DNA of 64,000 nucleotides. Source: JACVRW01 sp963819635 (GTDB lineage: Bacteria; Actinomycetota; Thermoleophilia; Solirubrobacterales; Thermoleophilaceae). How positions within the stretch are numbered: the stretch's first letter is position 1; the number at the start of each line of letters is the position of its first letter. The notes beneath the pieces are model-generated. The model was not told where the DNA came from. It was given only the letters and a program-made list of their open reading frames with translations, and did no database searches. The translations under genes and the position numbers were made by a program. The DNA is taken from positions 186,001 through 250,000 of the forward strand of contig CAWFWX010000003.1 of the NCBI GenBank assembly GCA_963819635.1, in the 5' to 3' direction. Positions 36,141 to 43,496 of this stretch are shown in pieces.

Positions 36141-36889
36141 GTCAAGAGCAGAACAATTGCGGCGATGCCCACGGCGACGACGACCGCGCGCAGCGCCCCC
36201 GGTGACAGCCGCCGGCCGTAGCGGGCGGCCAGCTGGGCTCCCACGACCGAGCCGGCCGCGATGAGCGCGGCCGGCGCCCAGGCGACGTGGGCGACGGCGA
36301 TGAAGACCAGCGCCGCGACGCCGTTCACGACGCCGGCCAGCACGTTCTTGAGCGCGTTCACCCGGTGGAGGTCGTCCGGGAGGGCGAGGCCGAGGATCGC
36401 GATCAGGAGGATGCCCTGGGCCGCGCCGAAGTAGCCGCCGTAGACGCCGGCGAGATAGACGAAGAGCCGCGGCAGCCCGGTGCCGTGGGCGTCGGGCGGT
36501 GGCCGCCGCTCGGCGACCAGCCGGTCGAGGCGCGGCTGGAGGACGACCGACACCAGCGCGATGGCGATGAACACGGGCACGATCGCCTCGAAGGCCGAGG
36601 CCGGCAGAACGAGCAGCAGCACCGCGCCGGTGACGCCGCCCAGGCCGGACGCGATCGCGAACCGGAGCGTGCGCGTCCGCCCGCCCTCGAGCTCGCGCCG
36701 GTAGCCGATCGAGCCGGCCACCGAGCCCGGCACGAGACCGATCGTGTTCGACACGTTCGCCGTGACGGGGGAATACCCGAACGCGAGCAGCACCGGGAAC
36801 GTGATCAGCGTGCCGCTGCCGACCAGGGTGTTGATTGCTCCGGCCGCCATGCCGGCGGCGGCGATGGCGGCGATCTCGGCAGCGCCCAC
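36137..36889 (-). CDS. TSUP-family permease (TauE/SafE-like)
   Basis: A 250 aa membrane protein with about eight helices in two repeated halves. The first half contains AGAINTLVGSGTLITFPVLLAFG and VSNTIGLVPGSVAG, the second GGYFGAAQGILLIAILGL and NALKNVLAGVVN, all typical of the sulfite/organosulfonate exporter (TauE/SafE, now TSUP) family. GTG 36889 starts it. The substrate is unknown. It is not next to sulfur-metabolism genes here. Confidence 0.88.
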   Translation of the reverse strand: MGAAEIAAIAAAGMAAGAINTLVGSGTLITFPVLLAFGYSPVTANVSNTIGLVPGSVAGSIGYRRELEGGRTRTLRFAIASGLGGVTGAVLLLVLPASAFEAIVPVFIAIALVSVVLQPRLDRLVAERRPPPDAHGTGLPRLFVYLAGVYGGYFGAAQGILLIAILGLALPDDLHRVNALKNVLAGVVNGVAALVFIAVAHVAWAPAALIAAGSVVGAQLAARYGRRLSPGALRAVVVAVGIAAIVLLLT

Positions 36890-36999
36890 GGGGCGGCGAT
36901 GCTAGCCCGCTCGCCCCGTGATGCGCACCGGCACCTCCCGACCGGTTCGGAGTCCATCCCGAACCGCACGCGCAAATGTACCCGCTGTAGCCTGCTGTC

Positions 37000-37170
37000 A
37001 TGCGCGTGATCGACTGCGACTGCGGCAGGACGCTCCAGGCGGCGAACGACGAGGACCTGGCCGAGGCGGTGCGCGAGCACGTGGCCGAGGACCATCCGGA
37101 TATGGAGATGTCCGGCGACCAGGCCGAGCAGCTCGTGAGCGCCAGGGCGTACGACGCCGCGGACTCGTAG
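37000..37170 (+). CDS. DUF1059-type small protein
   Basis: A 56 aa protein starting ATG 37000. It reads MRVIDCDCGRTLQAANDEDL, then a helix with His residues (VREHVAEDHPDM) and an acidic end. The N-terminal I-D-C-x-C-G and the H-x5-H spacing match the DUF1059 family, probably a small metal-binding fold. Its stop touches the stop of the convergent single-domain response regulator. No function is known. Confidence 0.7.
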   Translation: MRVIDCDCGRTLQAANDEDLAEAVREHVAEDHPDMEMSGDQAEQLVSARAYDAADS

Positions 37171-37539
37171 CTAGCCGGCGGCTGCCGCGCGAATCGTCCG
37201 GAGCAGCTCGTCAGGGGGGCAGCCCTTGACGAGCGACGAGCGCGCGCCGGCGCGCAGGCTGTCGGCCTCGGCGTTCGGGGCTCCCGGAGCGGTGAGCGCC
37301 ACGATCTTCGTGTCCGGGCTGCAGTTCAGGATCTCGCGCGCTGCGACCGGGCCGCCGCCACCCGGCATGACCCAGTCAAGGACGGCCACGTCGGGCTGAT
37401 GCTCCCCGGCCAGCTCGATGGCGCGCTCCGCGTCCTCGGCGGACCCGACCAGCTCGAGCTCGCGGTCGCGCTCGACGATCGCCTCGATCAGCGCCCGGGC
37501 GAGCGCGTCGTCGTCGGCGATCAGGAGCGTTAGAGCCAT
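37171..37539 (-). CDS. Single-domain response regulator (CheY-like receiver)
   Basis: A 122 aa protein that is only a receiver domain. Acidic cluster ADDDALAR (residues 8-15), phospho-acceptor Asp in VLDWVMPGGG, conserved Thr in VALTAPG and Lys in SSLVKG are all present. There is no output domain, so it must act by protein-protein contact or as a phosphate sink. No kinase is adjacent; an orphan phosphotransfer-like protein lies 2.4 kb away at 39930. Confidence 0.88.
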   Translation of the reverse strand: MALTLLIADDDALARALIEAIVERDRELELVGSAEDAERAIELAGEHQPDVAVLDWVMPGGGGPVAAREILNCSPDTKIVALTAPGAPNAEADSLRAGARSSLVKGCPPDELLRTIRAAAAG

Positions 37540-37664
37540 CCGGTGATCTCTTGTAACCCAGTTGGGGATTCCTCGCGAACCTTGAGCGCTCCAGATTCGT
37601 CCTGGGCAGATCTGGCGTGAGAGTCGGCTCGGCGGGGTACAAGCCCTTTCGGAGGGACCCGGAC

Positions 37665-37871
37665 ATGTTCCAGCATGAAGCTGTAAGCGAACATCTGAGC
37701 GACCACGCGGTCGCGACCGTCGAGTGCGATGTGCCGGTCGGCTGGTCGCTTCAGGAGTGGCGCGCCGTCCGCGGGCTGGCGAGGGAGGTCACCACAGAGC
37801 TTGAAGGGCCGTGGTGGCGCCGGCTACGACGAGCATCGCGCCGATCGCGCGCAGCAGCTGTCGCTCGCTGA
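37665..37871 (+). CDS. Small protein of unknown function overlapping the TSUP gene
   Basis: A 68 aa frame from ATG 37665 with GGAGGG eight bases upstream. The plausible conserved core is VECDVPVGWSLQEWRAVR; the last ~15 residues are Arg-rich and lie antisense to the convergent TSUP gene (83 bp overlap), so the natural end may be earlier and disturbed by an indel. Ribosome-binding site and sensible N-terminal composition support it; the family is not recognised. Confidence 0.45.
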   Translation: MFQHEAVSEHLSDHAVATVECDVPVGWSLQEWRAVRGLAREVTTELEGPWWRRLRRASRRSRAAAVAR

Positions 37872-38547
37872 GGCGACCCGTCAGGCGGGCACCGATCAGA
37901 GCTCCGGGCACCGACGCCGCTGAGCCGATCGCGAGCAGGTCCCAGTCGACGCCGTCGGGGGTGTGCCCGAGCACGCCCGCGATGCCGACGCACACGCCGA
38001 CGGCGAGGTTCGTGCCCACGGCCCTGGCCGGCAGCTCGCCGACGTAGCGCAGCAGCGCGGGCATCCGCAGGGCGCCGAGGATGAGGCCGACCAGGCCGCC
38101 GAGGAGGCCCACGCCGAGCCCGGTGAGGACGGCGGCGCGGATGTCGAGCTCCTCGCCGGGCGGCGCGTCGCGGCGCGCCGGTCGCTCGCGATCGCGCAGG
38201 AGGTCGATGCCGAAGTAGAGGAGCACCACCCCGATGGTCACGAGCAGGACGTCGTTGGGGAGCAAGCCGGACAGGTAGCCGCCGGCCACGGCTCCGACCA
38301 TCGACGGAGGGGCCATCCATGCGAACAGCCGCCAGTTGATCCGCCCGGCTCGGATGTGCACGACCGCCGCCGCGGTGGCAGCCACGCCGGAGATGCCGAT
38401 GTTCGCGCCGGCGCCGGCCGCCGGATGGGAGGCGATGAGGAGCACGGCCGGGAGGCGGATGTTCCCCAGCACGAGGCCCACGACCCCGCCGGCGAGCGCC
38501 ACGGCGAAGCACCATGCGCAGAAGGCTGTGAGTTCGAGTGGGCTCAT
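37789..38547 (-). CDS. TSUP-family permease next to a Fur-type operator
   Basis: A 252 aa TauE/SafE-like membrane protein with two repeated halves. LAGGVVGLVLGNIRLPAVLL and GANIGISGVAATAAAVVHI mark the first, LLGGLVGLILGALRMPALL and GTNLAVGVCVGIAG the second. Its ATG (38547) is immediately next to a perfect Fur/Zur-like palindrome and divergent from a zinc-type binding protein, so this paralogue may handle a metal-linked substrate. It is distinct in sequence from the TSUP protein at 36137-36889. Confidence 0.87.
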   Translation of the reverse strand: MSPLELTAFCAWCFAVALAGGVVGLVLGNIRLPAVLLIASHPAAGAGANIGISGVAATAAAVVHIRAGRINWRLFAWMAPPSMVGAVAGGYLSGLLPNDVLLVTIGVVLLYFGIDLLRDRERPARRDAPPGEELDIRAAVLTGLGVGLLGGLVGLILGALRMPALLRYVGELPARAVGTNLAVGVCVGIAGVLGHTPDGVDWDLLAIGSAASVPGALIGARLTGRLSERQLLRAIGAMLVVAGATTALQALW

Positions 38548-38562
38548 TGAGAATCGTTCTCA
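38548..38562. promoter_or_regulatory. Fur/Zur-family operator
   Basis: TGAGAATCGTTCTCA is a perfect TGAGAA-N3-TTCTCA inverted repeat in the 28 bp between the divergent TSUP and ZnuA-like genes. It resembles Fur/Zur/Mur boxes (GAGAAT-N3-TTCTC), and a Fur-family gene is 1 kb away. It can repress both genes from one site. Confidence 0.75.
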
Positions 38563-38575
38563 GTACGATCGGGGG

Positions 38576-39475
38576 GTGAAGCGGCTCGGCATTCTTGCGG
38601 TGGCGGTGGCTGTGGCGATTTCCGGCTGCGGCGACGACGGCTCGTCCGCACCCGACGGACCGACCGTCGTGGCGACCACCACGCAGGTGGCGGACCTCGT
38701 CCGGGAGGTCGGCGGGGGCCGCGTGTCGGTCGACGGGATGCTCCGGCCGGGCGGCGATCCGCACGACTTCGAGCCGCGCCCCAGCGACGTGGCAGCGGTG
38801 GCGAAGGCCGACGTTGTGTTCCGCTCGGGCGGCGAGGTGGACGACTGGCTCGGCGACGTGATCGACAACGCGGGCGGGGGCGCGGAGGTCGTATCGCTGA
38901 TCGACTCGGTCGACCGGCTCGACGACGATCCGCACTGGTGGCAGAACCCGCTGAACGCGGTGAGTGCGGTGAAGGTCATCCGCGCGCGGCTGGCGGAGCT
39001 CGACCCGGACGGAGCGAATGCCTATCGCCGCAACGCCGGACGGGTGGAGCGCGAGCTGCGCCGTCTCGACGGTCGCATCGCGGCGTGCGTCGAGCGCGTG
39101 CCGGCGGCCAAGCGCAAGATCGTCACGACCCACGACGCGCTCGGCTACTTCGCGGACCGCTACGGGGTGAAGGTGGTCGGCGCCGTGATCCCGTCGCTGT
39201 CGACGCAGGCCCAGGCCTCGGCCGGGGACGTTCAGCGGCTCGTGGAGCAGATCCGGCGCGAGGGCGTCGAGACGATCTTCCCCGAGAGCTCGGTGAACCC
39301 GGACATCGAACGCGCGATCGCGCGCGAGGCGGGCGCGCGGATCGGCGAGTCGCTGTACGCCGACTCGCTCGGGCCGGGGGGAAGCGCGGGGGAGACGTAC
39401 GAGGGCGCGCTGGCGTTCGATGCCGGCGCGCTCGTGCGCGGCATGTCCGGCGGAAAGGTCGCCTGCCGGCTCTAG
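38576..39475 (+). CDS. ZnuA-like zinc/manganese ABC-transporter binding lipoprotein
   Basis: A 299 aa substrate-binding protein of the metal (cluster A-I) family. Signal sequence with lipobox ISGCGDD (Cys at about residue 18). Metal-site features: GDPHDFEPRPSD (first His), DPHWWQNPLNA (second His), VTTHDALGYFADRYG (third His) and the final acidic region IFPESSVNP. No His-rich loop is present. The matching permease and ATPase are not in the neighbourhood, which is unusual. The GTG start lies 13 bp from the Fur-type operator; the stop overlaps the convergent Fur-family gene by 4 bp. Confidence 0.9.
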   Translation: MKRLGILAVAVAVAISGCGDDGSSAPDGPTVVATTTQVADLVREVGGGRVSVDGMLRPGGDPHDFEPRPSDVAAVAKADVVFRSGGEVDDWLGDVIDNAGGGAEVVSLIDSVDRLDDDPHWWQNPLNAVSAVKVIRARLAELDPDGANAYRRNAGRVERELRRLDGRIAACVERVPAAKRKIVTTHDALGYFADRYGVKVVGAVIPSLSTQAQASAGDVQRLVEQIRREGVETIFPESSVNPDIERAIAREAGARIGESLYADSLGPGGSAGETYEGALAFDAGALVRGMSGGKVACRL

Positions 39476-39906
39476 CGCCGCCGGCAGGTGGGGCACTCGC
39501 CCCGGAGCGTCACGTCGTGCCCGTCGATCGCGAAGTCCACGCGACTCGCCAGGCGCTCGATCGCCCGCTCCAGGTCCGAGTCCTCGAACGGCGAGACCTC
39601 GCCGCAGGTGTCGCAGACGATGTGGTGGTGATGCTCGCCGCTCGGCCCGAGCGGCTCGTAGCGGGCGACGCCCTCGGCGGCATCGACACGGCGGGTCAGG
39701 CGGAGCTTGTCGAGCAGCTCGAGCGTCCGGTAGATGCTCGCCACGCCGATCTCCTGGCCGCGGTCGTGCAGCCGATCCGCGATTTCCTTCGCGGTCACGC
39801 TGCAGCCGAGGTCGTCGAGCGTCTCGACGACGGCGGAGCGCGGACCGCTGAGGCGGTAGCCCTCGCGCTCGAGCTCGCGCTGTGCGTGCTGGGTCCAGTC
39901 GCTCAC
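39472..39906 (-). CDS. Fur-family metalloregulator (probably Zur-like)
   Basis: A 144 aa regulator with the winged-helix SGPRSAVVETLDDLGCSVTAKEIADRL and VASIYRTLELLDKLRLTRRV, then the metal-binding domain: Glu-His-His-His-His, IVCDTCGEVSPF (first Cys pair) and GECPTCRRR (second Cys pair), the four structural Cys. The adjacent zinc-type binding protein and the palindrome between that gene and the TSUP gene suggest a zinc-sensing role, but iron or manganese sensing cannot be excluded. GTG 39906 is the start. Confidence 0.9.
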   Translation of the reverse strand: MSDWTQHAQRELEREGYRLSGPRSAVVETLDDLGCSVTAKEIADRLHDRGQEIGVASIYRTLELLDKLRLTRRVDAAEGVARYEPLGPSGEHHHHIVCDTCGEVSPFEDSDLERAIERLASRVDFAIDGHDVTLRGECPTCRRR

Positions 39907-39929
39907 GAGATGAGCATAGGCTCCGCGCC

Positions 39930-40115
39930 GTGAGGAAAGCCGTGCACGACCTGAACAACCAGCTCGCGGTGATCCTCAACTACACGAGCTTCGTCCTGGA
40001 GGACACCCCGGCGGGCGATCCGCGGCGCGAGGACCTGCTCGAGATCCAGCGCGCCGCGCAGCGCGCCCGCGACGTGACACTCGAGCTGCTCGGGTCGCAG
40101 CCCCCCGCGGACTAG
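39930..40115 (+). CDS. Stand-alone histidine-kinase DHp-like domain
   Basis: A 61 aa protein consisting of little more than a two-helix dimerisation/phosphotransfer unit: VHDLNNQLAVILNYTSFVLE, a turn (DTPAGDPRRED), then LLEIQRAAQRARDVTLELL. This matches the H-box region of hybrid kinases (HDxxN-L-x-V-I ... EI-x2-AA-x2-A), with the His at residue 6, but there is no ATPase domain. It could be a phosphorelay carrier or an antagonist. GTG 39930 is used. It starts 23 bp from the divergent Fur gene and overlaps the superoxide dismutase stop by 4 bp. Confidence 0.6.
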   Translation: MRKAVHDLNNQLAVILNYTSFVLEDTPAGDPRREDLLEIQRAAQRARDVTLELLGSQPPAD

Positions 40116-40720
40116 CCGCCCGCGGAGCTGAAGCCGTCGGCCACCTTCTGCCAGTTCACGACGTTCCACCAGGCGTCGATGTAGTCCGGGCGCTTGTTCT
40201 GGTACTTGAGGTAGTAGGCGTGCTCCCAGACGTCGACGCCGAGCAGCGGCGTCTTGCCGTCGGTGAGCGGGTTGTCCTGGTTGGCCGTCGAGAGGACGGC
40301 GAGGCCCGAGCCGTCGTGGACGAGCCATGACCAGCCGGACCCGAACTGGCCGACGCCGGCCTCCTTGAACTTCGCCTGGAAGTCGCTGAAGGAGCCGAAG
40401 GCGGAGTCGATCGCGGAGGCGAGCTCACCGTCCGGCTCGCCGCCGCCGTCCGGGGACATCCACTCCCAGAACAGCGAGTGGTTGTAATGGCCGCCGCCGT
40501 TGTTGCGGACCGCCGTGCGCTTGTCGTCGGGAATCTGCGACAGGTTCGCGATCACTTCCTCGATCGGCTTGTCGGCCCATTCCGTGCCCTCGAGGGCTGC
40601 ATTCACCTTGTCCACGTACGCCTGATGGTGCTTGTCGTGGTGGACCTTCATGGTCGCCTCGTCCACGTGCGGCTCGAGCGCGTTGTAGTCGTAAGGGAGC
40701 GGCGGTACCTCGTAGGGCAT
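40112..40720 (-). CDS. sodA: Superoxide dismutase (Fe/Mn)
   Basis: A 202 aa Fe/Mn-family SOD that disproportionates superoxide in the cytoplasm. The ligands are His in MKVHHDKHHQAYV, His in GGGHYNHSLFW, and Asp/His in DVWEHAYYLKY. GQFGSGWSWLV carries the family Gly-Ser-Gly-Trp region, and the glycine-rich GGGH favours manganese. There is no signal peptide. A GGAGAGA site precedes the ATG at 40720. The gene symbol assumes the Mn form; metal specificity cannot be fixed by eye. Confidence 0.95.
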   Translation of the reverse strand: MPYEVPPLPYDYNALEPHVDEATMKVHHDKHHQAYVDKVNAALEGTEWADKPIEEVIANLSQIPDDKRTAVRNNGGGHYNHSLFWEWMSPDGGGEPDGELASAIDSAFGSFSDFQAKFKEAGVGQFGSGWSWLVHDGSGLAVLSTANQDNPLTDGKTPLLGVDVWEHAYYLKYQNKRPDYIDAWWNVVNWQKVADGFSSAGG

Positions 40721-40811
40721 GGAGTCTCTCCTTCGGTCGATCGGTGGGTAGGACTCTATGCGCTTGCTCGCCGTCCGGCCGCCCGGCCCACGCTAGAGTT
40801 TCGGCTCGCTC

Positions 40812-40897
40812 GCGGCTGTGGCGGAACTGGTAGACGCCCAGGCTTCAGGTGCCTGTGCTCCGAAAGGGGCGTGGAGGTTCGACTCCTCTCAGCCGCA
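40812..40897 (+). tRNA. tRNA-Leu(CAG)
   Basis: Class II tRNA of 86 nt. Acceptor GCGGCTG/CAGCCGC, anticodon loop TTCAGGT (CAG) between CAGGC/GCCTG, long variable arm, T-loop GTTCGACTC, discriminator A. The HTH-LAGLIDADG gene starts 34 bp downstream on the same strand. Confidence 0.95.
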
Positions 40898-40916
40898 TTT
40901 CCGTCCGAGCGTAAAG

Positions 40917-40930
40917 CGAACATGTGTTCG
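40917..40930. promoter_or_regulatory. LexA/SOS-box-like palindrome before the second HTH-LAGLIDADG gene
   Basis: CGAACATGTGTTCG matches CGAAC-N4-GTTCG exactly and ends one base before the ATG at 40932. It sits 19 bp after tRNA-Leu. The same motif precedes the paralogue near 11740. Confidence 0.6.
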
Positions 40931-40931
40931 T

Positions 40932-41684
40932 ATGACGCGTTCGGTCGAGTTAGTCGATCAAAGCCTCGAGCTAGCCGGTGAGGGACTCTCGACGTCCGAG
41001 ATCGCGCGCCGGCTGGACCTTCCCCGCTCGACGGTACGTGAATGGCTAGCCGGCCGCCTGCCGCTCAGCTGGCATCGTCGCGGCGTCTCCGGCGGATGTG
41101 CCATGTGCGGCGGAGTCCACGACGTGGAGTACCTGCCGGCGGCCTACGTCTACCTACTCGGGATGTACCTCGGAGATGGATGCCTGTCGGCGCATCGGGG
41201 CGGCGTGTTCAAGCTGCGGATCTCGCTCGACGCCCACTATCCGGGCATCGCCGCGGAGTGTGAGCGGGCGATCCGCGCCGTGATGCCGAATAATCGCGTC
41301 GGCCGTGTCGGCTACGGCACCTGGCACGAGCTGTACGCCTACTCGAAGCACTGGGCCTGTTTGTTCCCGCAGCACGGGCCCGGACGCAAGCACGAGCGTC
41401 GTATCGCCCTGACTGAATGGCAGCGCCGCCTGGTCGCCCGCTGGCCAGCGCTCCTACTGCGCGGCTTGATCCACTCCGACGGCTGCCGCTTTCAGAACAC
41501 AGGGCGGGGGTGGTCACACCCGCGCTACTCGTTCGCCAACGTCTCGGACGACATCAAACGGATCTTCTGCGACACCTGCGAGCTGATGGGGCTGCATTGG
41601 ACCCGCTCGGGCGAGAAGACGATCTACGTCTCGCGCAAGGCGGACGTCGCGGTGCTGGATCGCTTCGTCGGGCCGAAGACGTGA
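40932..41684 (+). CDS. HTH-LAGLIDADG protein (homing-endonuclease-like), tRNA-Leu neighbour
   Basis: A 250 aa paralogue of the gene at 10991-11734. An HTH lies at about residues 19-41 (TSEIARRLDLPRSTVREWLA), followed by a Cys pair (CAMC, 56-59). LAGLIDADG-type helices are LLGMYLGDG (75-83) and LLRGLIHSDG (175-184), both with the metal-binding Asp. FPQHGPGRKH and the C-terminal D-R-F-V-G-P-K are shared with the paralogue. ATG 40932 is fixed by the LexA-like box one base upstream and by the HTH. The frame is open back into tRNA-Leu but that part is antisense-like noise. Likely a free-standing nuclease or nuclease-derived regulator. Confidence 0.8.
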   Translation: MTRSVELVDQSLELAGEGLSTSEIARRLDLPRSTVREWLAGRLPLSWHRRGVSGGCAMCGGVHDVEYLPAAYVYLLGMYLGDGCLSAHRGGVFKLRISLDAHYPGIAAECERAIRAVMPNNRVGRVGYGTWHELYAYSKHWACLFPQHGPGRKHERRIALTEWQRRLVARWPALLLRGLIHSDGCRFQNTGRGWSHPRYSFANVSDDIKRIFCDTCELMGLHWTRSGEKTIYVSRKADVAVLDRFVGPKT

Positions 41685-41699
41685 CCCCGTCAGTCCGGC

Positions 41700-42314
41700 T
41701 CAGGGCTCCGTGCCCCAGACCAGCGCGCCGTCGTAGTAGAGCGTCGCCTTAGGCCAGTCCTGGAAGTCCGTGTTCGTGCCGTAGCTGTGGTCGTTGCGTT
41801 CGTCGAACGGGGAGTAGTCGGACTTCTGGATGCGCAGCTGGATGTCGTTTGTCGTGCCGCCGGCGGCCAGGCTGCCGGCGTTCGACTTGAAGACGATCTC
41901 GTCGTAGGTGTCCGCACCGGGGCGAGCGGGGGATACCGGGACGATCCTGGTCGTGACCTTGCCGGTCGGCGTGCAGTCGAGCCAGGCGTAGTCGCAGTAG
42001 CTGACGGGGGTGGAGGCCGAGTCCTTCGTGAACCAGTAGCGCACCGTGACCTTCGTGAGGTCCTGCGCGCTCGGCGAGCCGTTGACGACCTGCAGCCAGG
42101 GTGTGATCGCGTTGTCCGTGGGGGAGGTCGGCGTGTTGTTGCGGTAGAGGACCTTCAGACCGGCCCCGGCCGGCGGCGTCGGCTGCCAGTTGGTCGCCTG
42201 CAGCGTCTGGGGGTTCGACTTGCTGTCTGAGAACACTCCGAACGACACGCCCGTGAAGAAACCGGCCGCGACGGCGACGGCGATGGCCACTGGCCACGCG
42301 AGCCGGAGGCTCAC
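41700..42314 (-). CDS. CBM3-domain protein with SipW-type signal sequence
   Basis: A 204 aa exported protein. An N-terminal hydrophobic helix (residues ~5-27) is followed by FSDSKSNPQTLQA, the same style of motif seen after the signal helix of the two TasA-like neighbours. Residues ~50-204 are a family 3 carbohydrate-binding module: LKVLYRNNTP, ITPWLQVVNG, VTVRYWFTKD, YCDYAWLDC, IQLRIQKSDYSPFDERNDHSY and the final Y-Y-D-G-A-L-V-W-G. Such modules bind crystalline cellulose or chitin. There is no catalytic domain. The GTG start overlaps the signal peptidase stop, so the gene is part of the operon. Confidence 0.85.
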   Translation of the reverse strand: MSLRLAWPVAIAVAVAAGFFTGVSFGVFSDSKSNPQTLQATNWQPTPPAGAGLKVLYRNNTPTSPTDNAITPWLQVVNGSPSAQDLTKVTVRYWFTKDSASTPVSYCDYAWLDCTPTGKVTTRIVPVSPARPGADTYDEIVFKSNAGSLAAGGTTNDIQLRIQKSDYSPFDERNDHSYGTNTDFQDWPKATLYYDGALVWGTEP

Positions 42315-42931
42315 CCGACCCCCACGGGCTCGGCGCGTTTCGGGGGCCCGTCGGCGGCCTGCTCTTCGCGGTCGTGGCGAGCCACGGCCTCGCCCGCCTC
42401 ACGCCACAGCGCTCTGCAGATCACGACGAAGATGACGGCTGCGGGCAGCCCGATGACGAGCAGCTGCACCCAACGGTTCGATAGCGCGATGTAGACGTAG
42501 CCGAGCTTCTCGATGTGGTGCTCCACGCGCGCCTGCTGGGGCTCGTCGAGCACGATCGTCCACGGGTCGACGTCCGCATTGGCGTCGCCCTTGGTGCGGT
42601 ACTGCACCACGCCGCCCGCCGGCTTGCCGTTCACCGTCGTGCCCTGCGGCGCACGCGAGATCTCGTGGAGCCTGTGCGTGACCGGGTCGGTGACGTCGTA
42701 CTCGGGCGGCGGGGCGAACGTGATGATGTCGCCGACCGCGAGCTCCTCCACGGGCACGACCTCGTCGTAGACCACCGACCCGGTGCCGATCGCCGGCTCC
42801 ATCGAGCCCGAGATGATCACGTAGCGCTCGTAGCCCAGCAGGGCCGGGACCAGCATGAGGCCGGCCACCAGCAGGACCGCGCAGAACGCCACCCAGTTCA
42901 GCACGTGCAGGATGCGGCGGCCCAGGCTCAT
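42311..42931 (-). CDS. sipW: Signal peptidase I of the SipW (ER) type
   Basis: A 206 aa membrane peptidase. N-terminal helix at ~9-32, then the catalytic Ser in IISGSMEPAIGTGSVV (Ser43), GDIITFAPPP, and VTHRLHEI where His86 takes the place of the usual Lys base, the mark of the SipW/archaeal/ER subtype. TKGDANADVD is the conserved box that follows. A second helix lies at ~160-180. In Bacillus SipW processes TasA and TapA; here its three neighbours carry TasA-like signal regions. ATG 42931 overlaps the upstream stop (ATGA). Confidence 0.88.
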   Translation of the reverse strand: MSLGRRILHVLNWVAFCAVLLVAGLMLVPALLGYERYVIISGSMEPAIGTGSVVYDEVVPVEELAVGDIITFAPPPEYDVTDPVTHRLHEISRAPQGTTVNGKPAGGVVQYRTKGDANADVDPWTIVLDEPQQARVEHHIEKLGYVYIALSNRWVQLLVIGLPAAVIFVVICRALWREAGEAVARHDREEQAADGPPKRAEPVGVG

Positions 42932-43455
42932 GGCTCGGAGAGGGCCGTCCACTTGAAGGAGAAGCTGGTCCGGACGCCGACACGGGAGACGTCGTCGTCC
43001 TCGGAGGGCCAGAGCAGCCCGATCTCATACGCGCGGCGCTCATTCGCCGCGAACGTGCCGAGTTCGACCGTCCCAAGGTCCTTCAGCAGCCCGTCGTAGC
43101 GCTGCACGTTCGACGGGCTGGTCTCGCGCACGGTGATGCGAATCACGTCTGCGAGCGTCCTGTCGCTCGGCGTGTTCGTGATCGCCGAGAGCCCTAGGTT
43201 CAGCTTCGCCTTGTGGGCTGTGTTCGTGACCTGGACGGTGCCGGCCCGCGTCACGCCCGGCTTGAGCGCGGTTCCGTCGAGGAGCTCCCCGCTCTTCGAC
43301 AGACCGATCTGCACGGTTCCGGCCGCGAAGGCGTTCCCGGGGTCGCTGCTCGAGGCCGTGTAGAACGCCCCGGAGAAGCCGACGATGAACACGACGACCG
43401 TGGCTACCACGCCGCCGGCGAGCAGGAGCAGCATCAGGCGCGGCTCGCGCACCAC
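42928..43455 (-). CDS. TasA/camelysin-like exported protein 2
   Basis: A 175 aa protein: signal helix (residues ~9-28), then FYTASSSDPGNAFAAGTVQIGLS, which follows the TasA/CotN-type pattern F-(T/S)-x-S-x-(N/D)-P-x-N-x-F-x-A-G-x-(L/V). The rest is a beta-sandwich-like domain with VQVTNTAHKAKLNLGL. GTG 43455 is the chosen start (GTG 43452 adjoins); upstream sequence is open but separated from the previous gene by only ~40 bp. It directly precedes and overlaps the signal peptidase gene. Role as a matrix fibre subunit is inferred by family and context. Confidence 0.8.
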   Translation of the reverse strand: MVREPRLMLLLLAGGVVATVVVFIVGFSGAFYTASSSDPGNAFAAGTVQIGLSKSGELLDGTALKPGVTRAGTVQVTNTAHKAKLNLGLSAITNTPSDRTLADVIRITVRETSPSNVQRYDGLLKDLGTVELGTFAANERRAYEIGLLWPSEDDDVSRVGVRTSFSFKWTALSEP

Positions 43456-43496
43456 GCGACGCGCGCGGGCCCGCGCCGGGATTGGGCGCGGCGCGG

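Noticed and set aside
40812..41700. tRNA-Leu as integrase attachment site for a small element carrying the LAGLIDADG gene
   Set aside because: I found no second copy of the tRNA 3' end downstream of the gene and no integrase.
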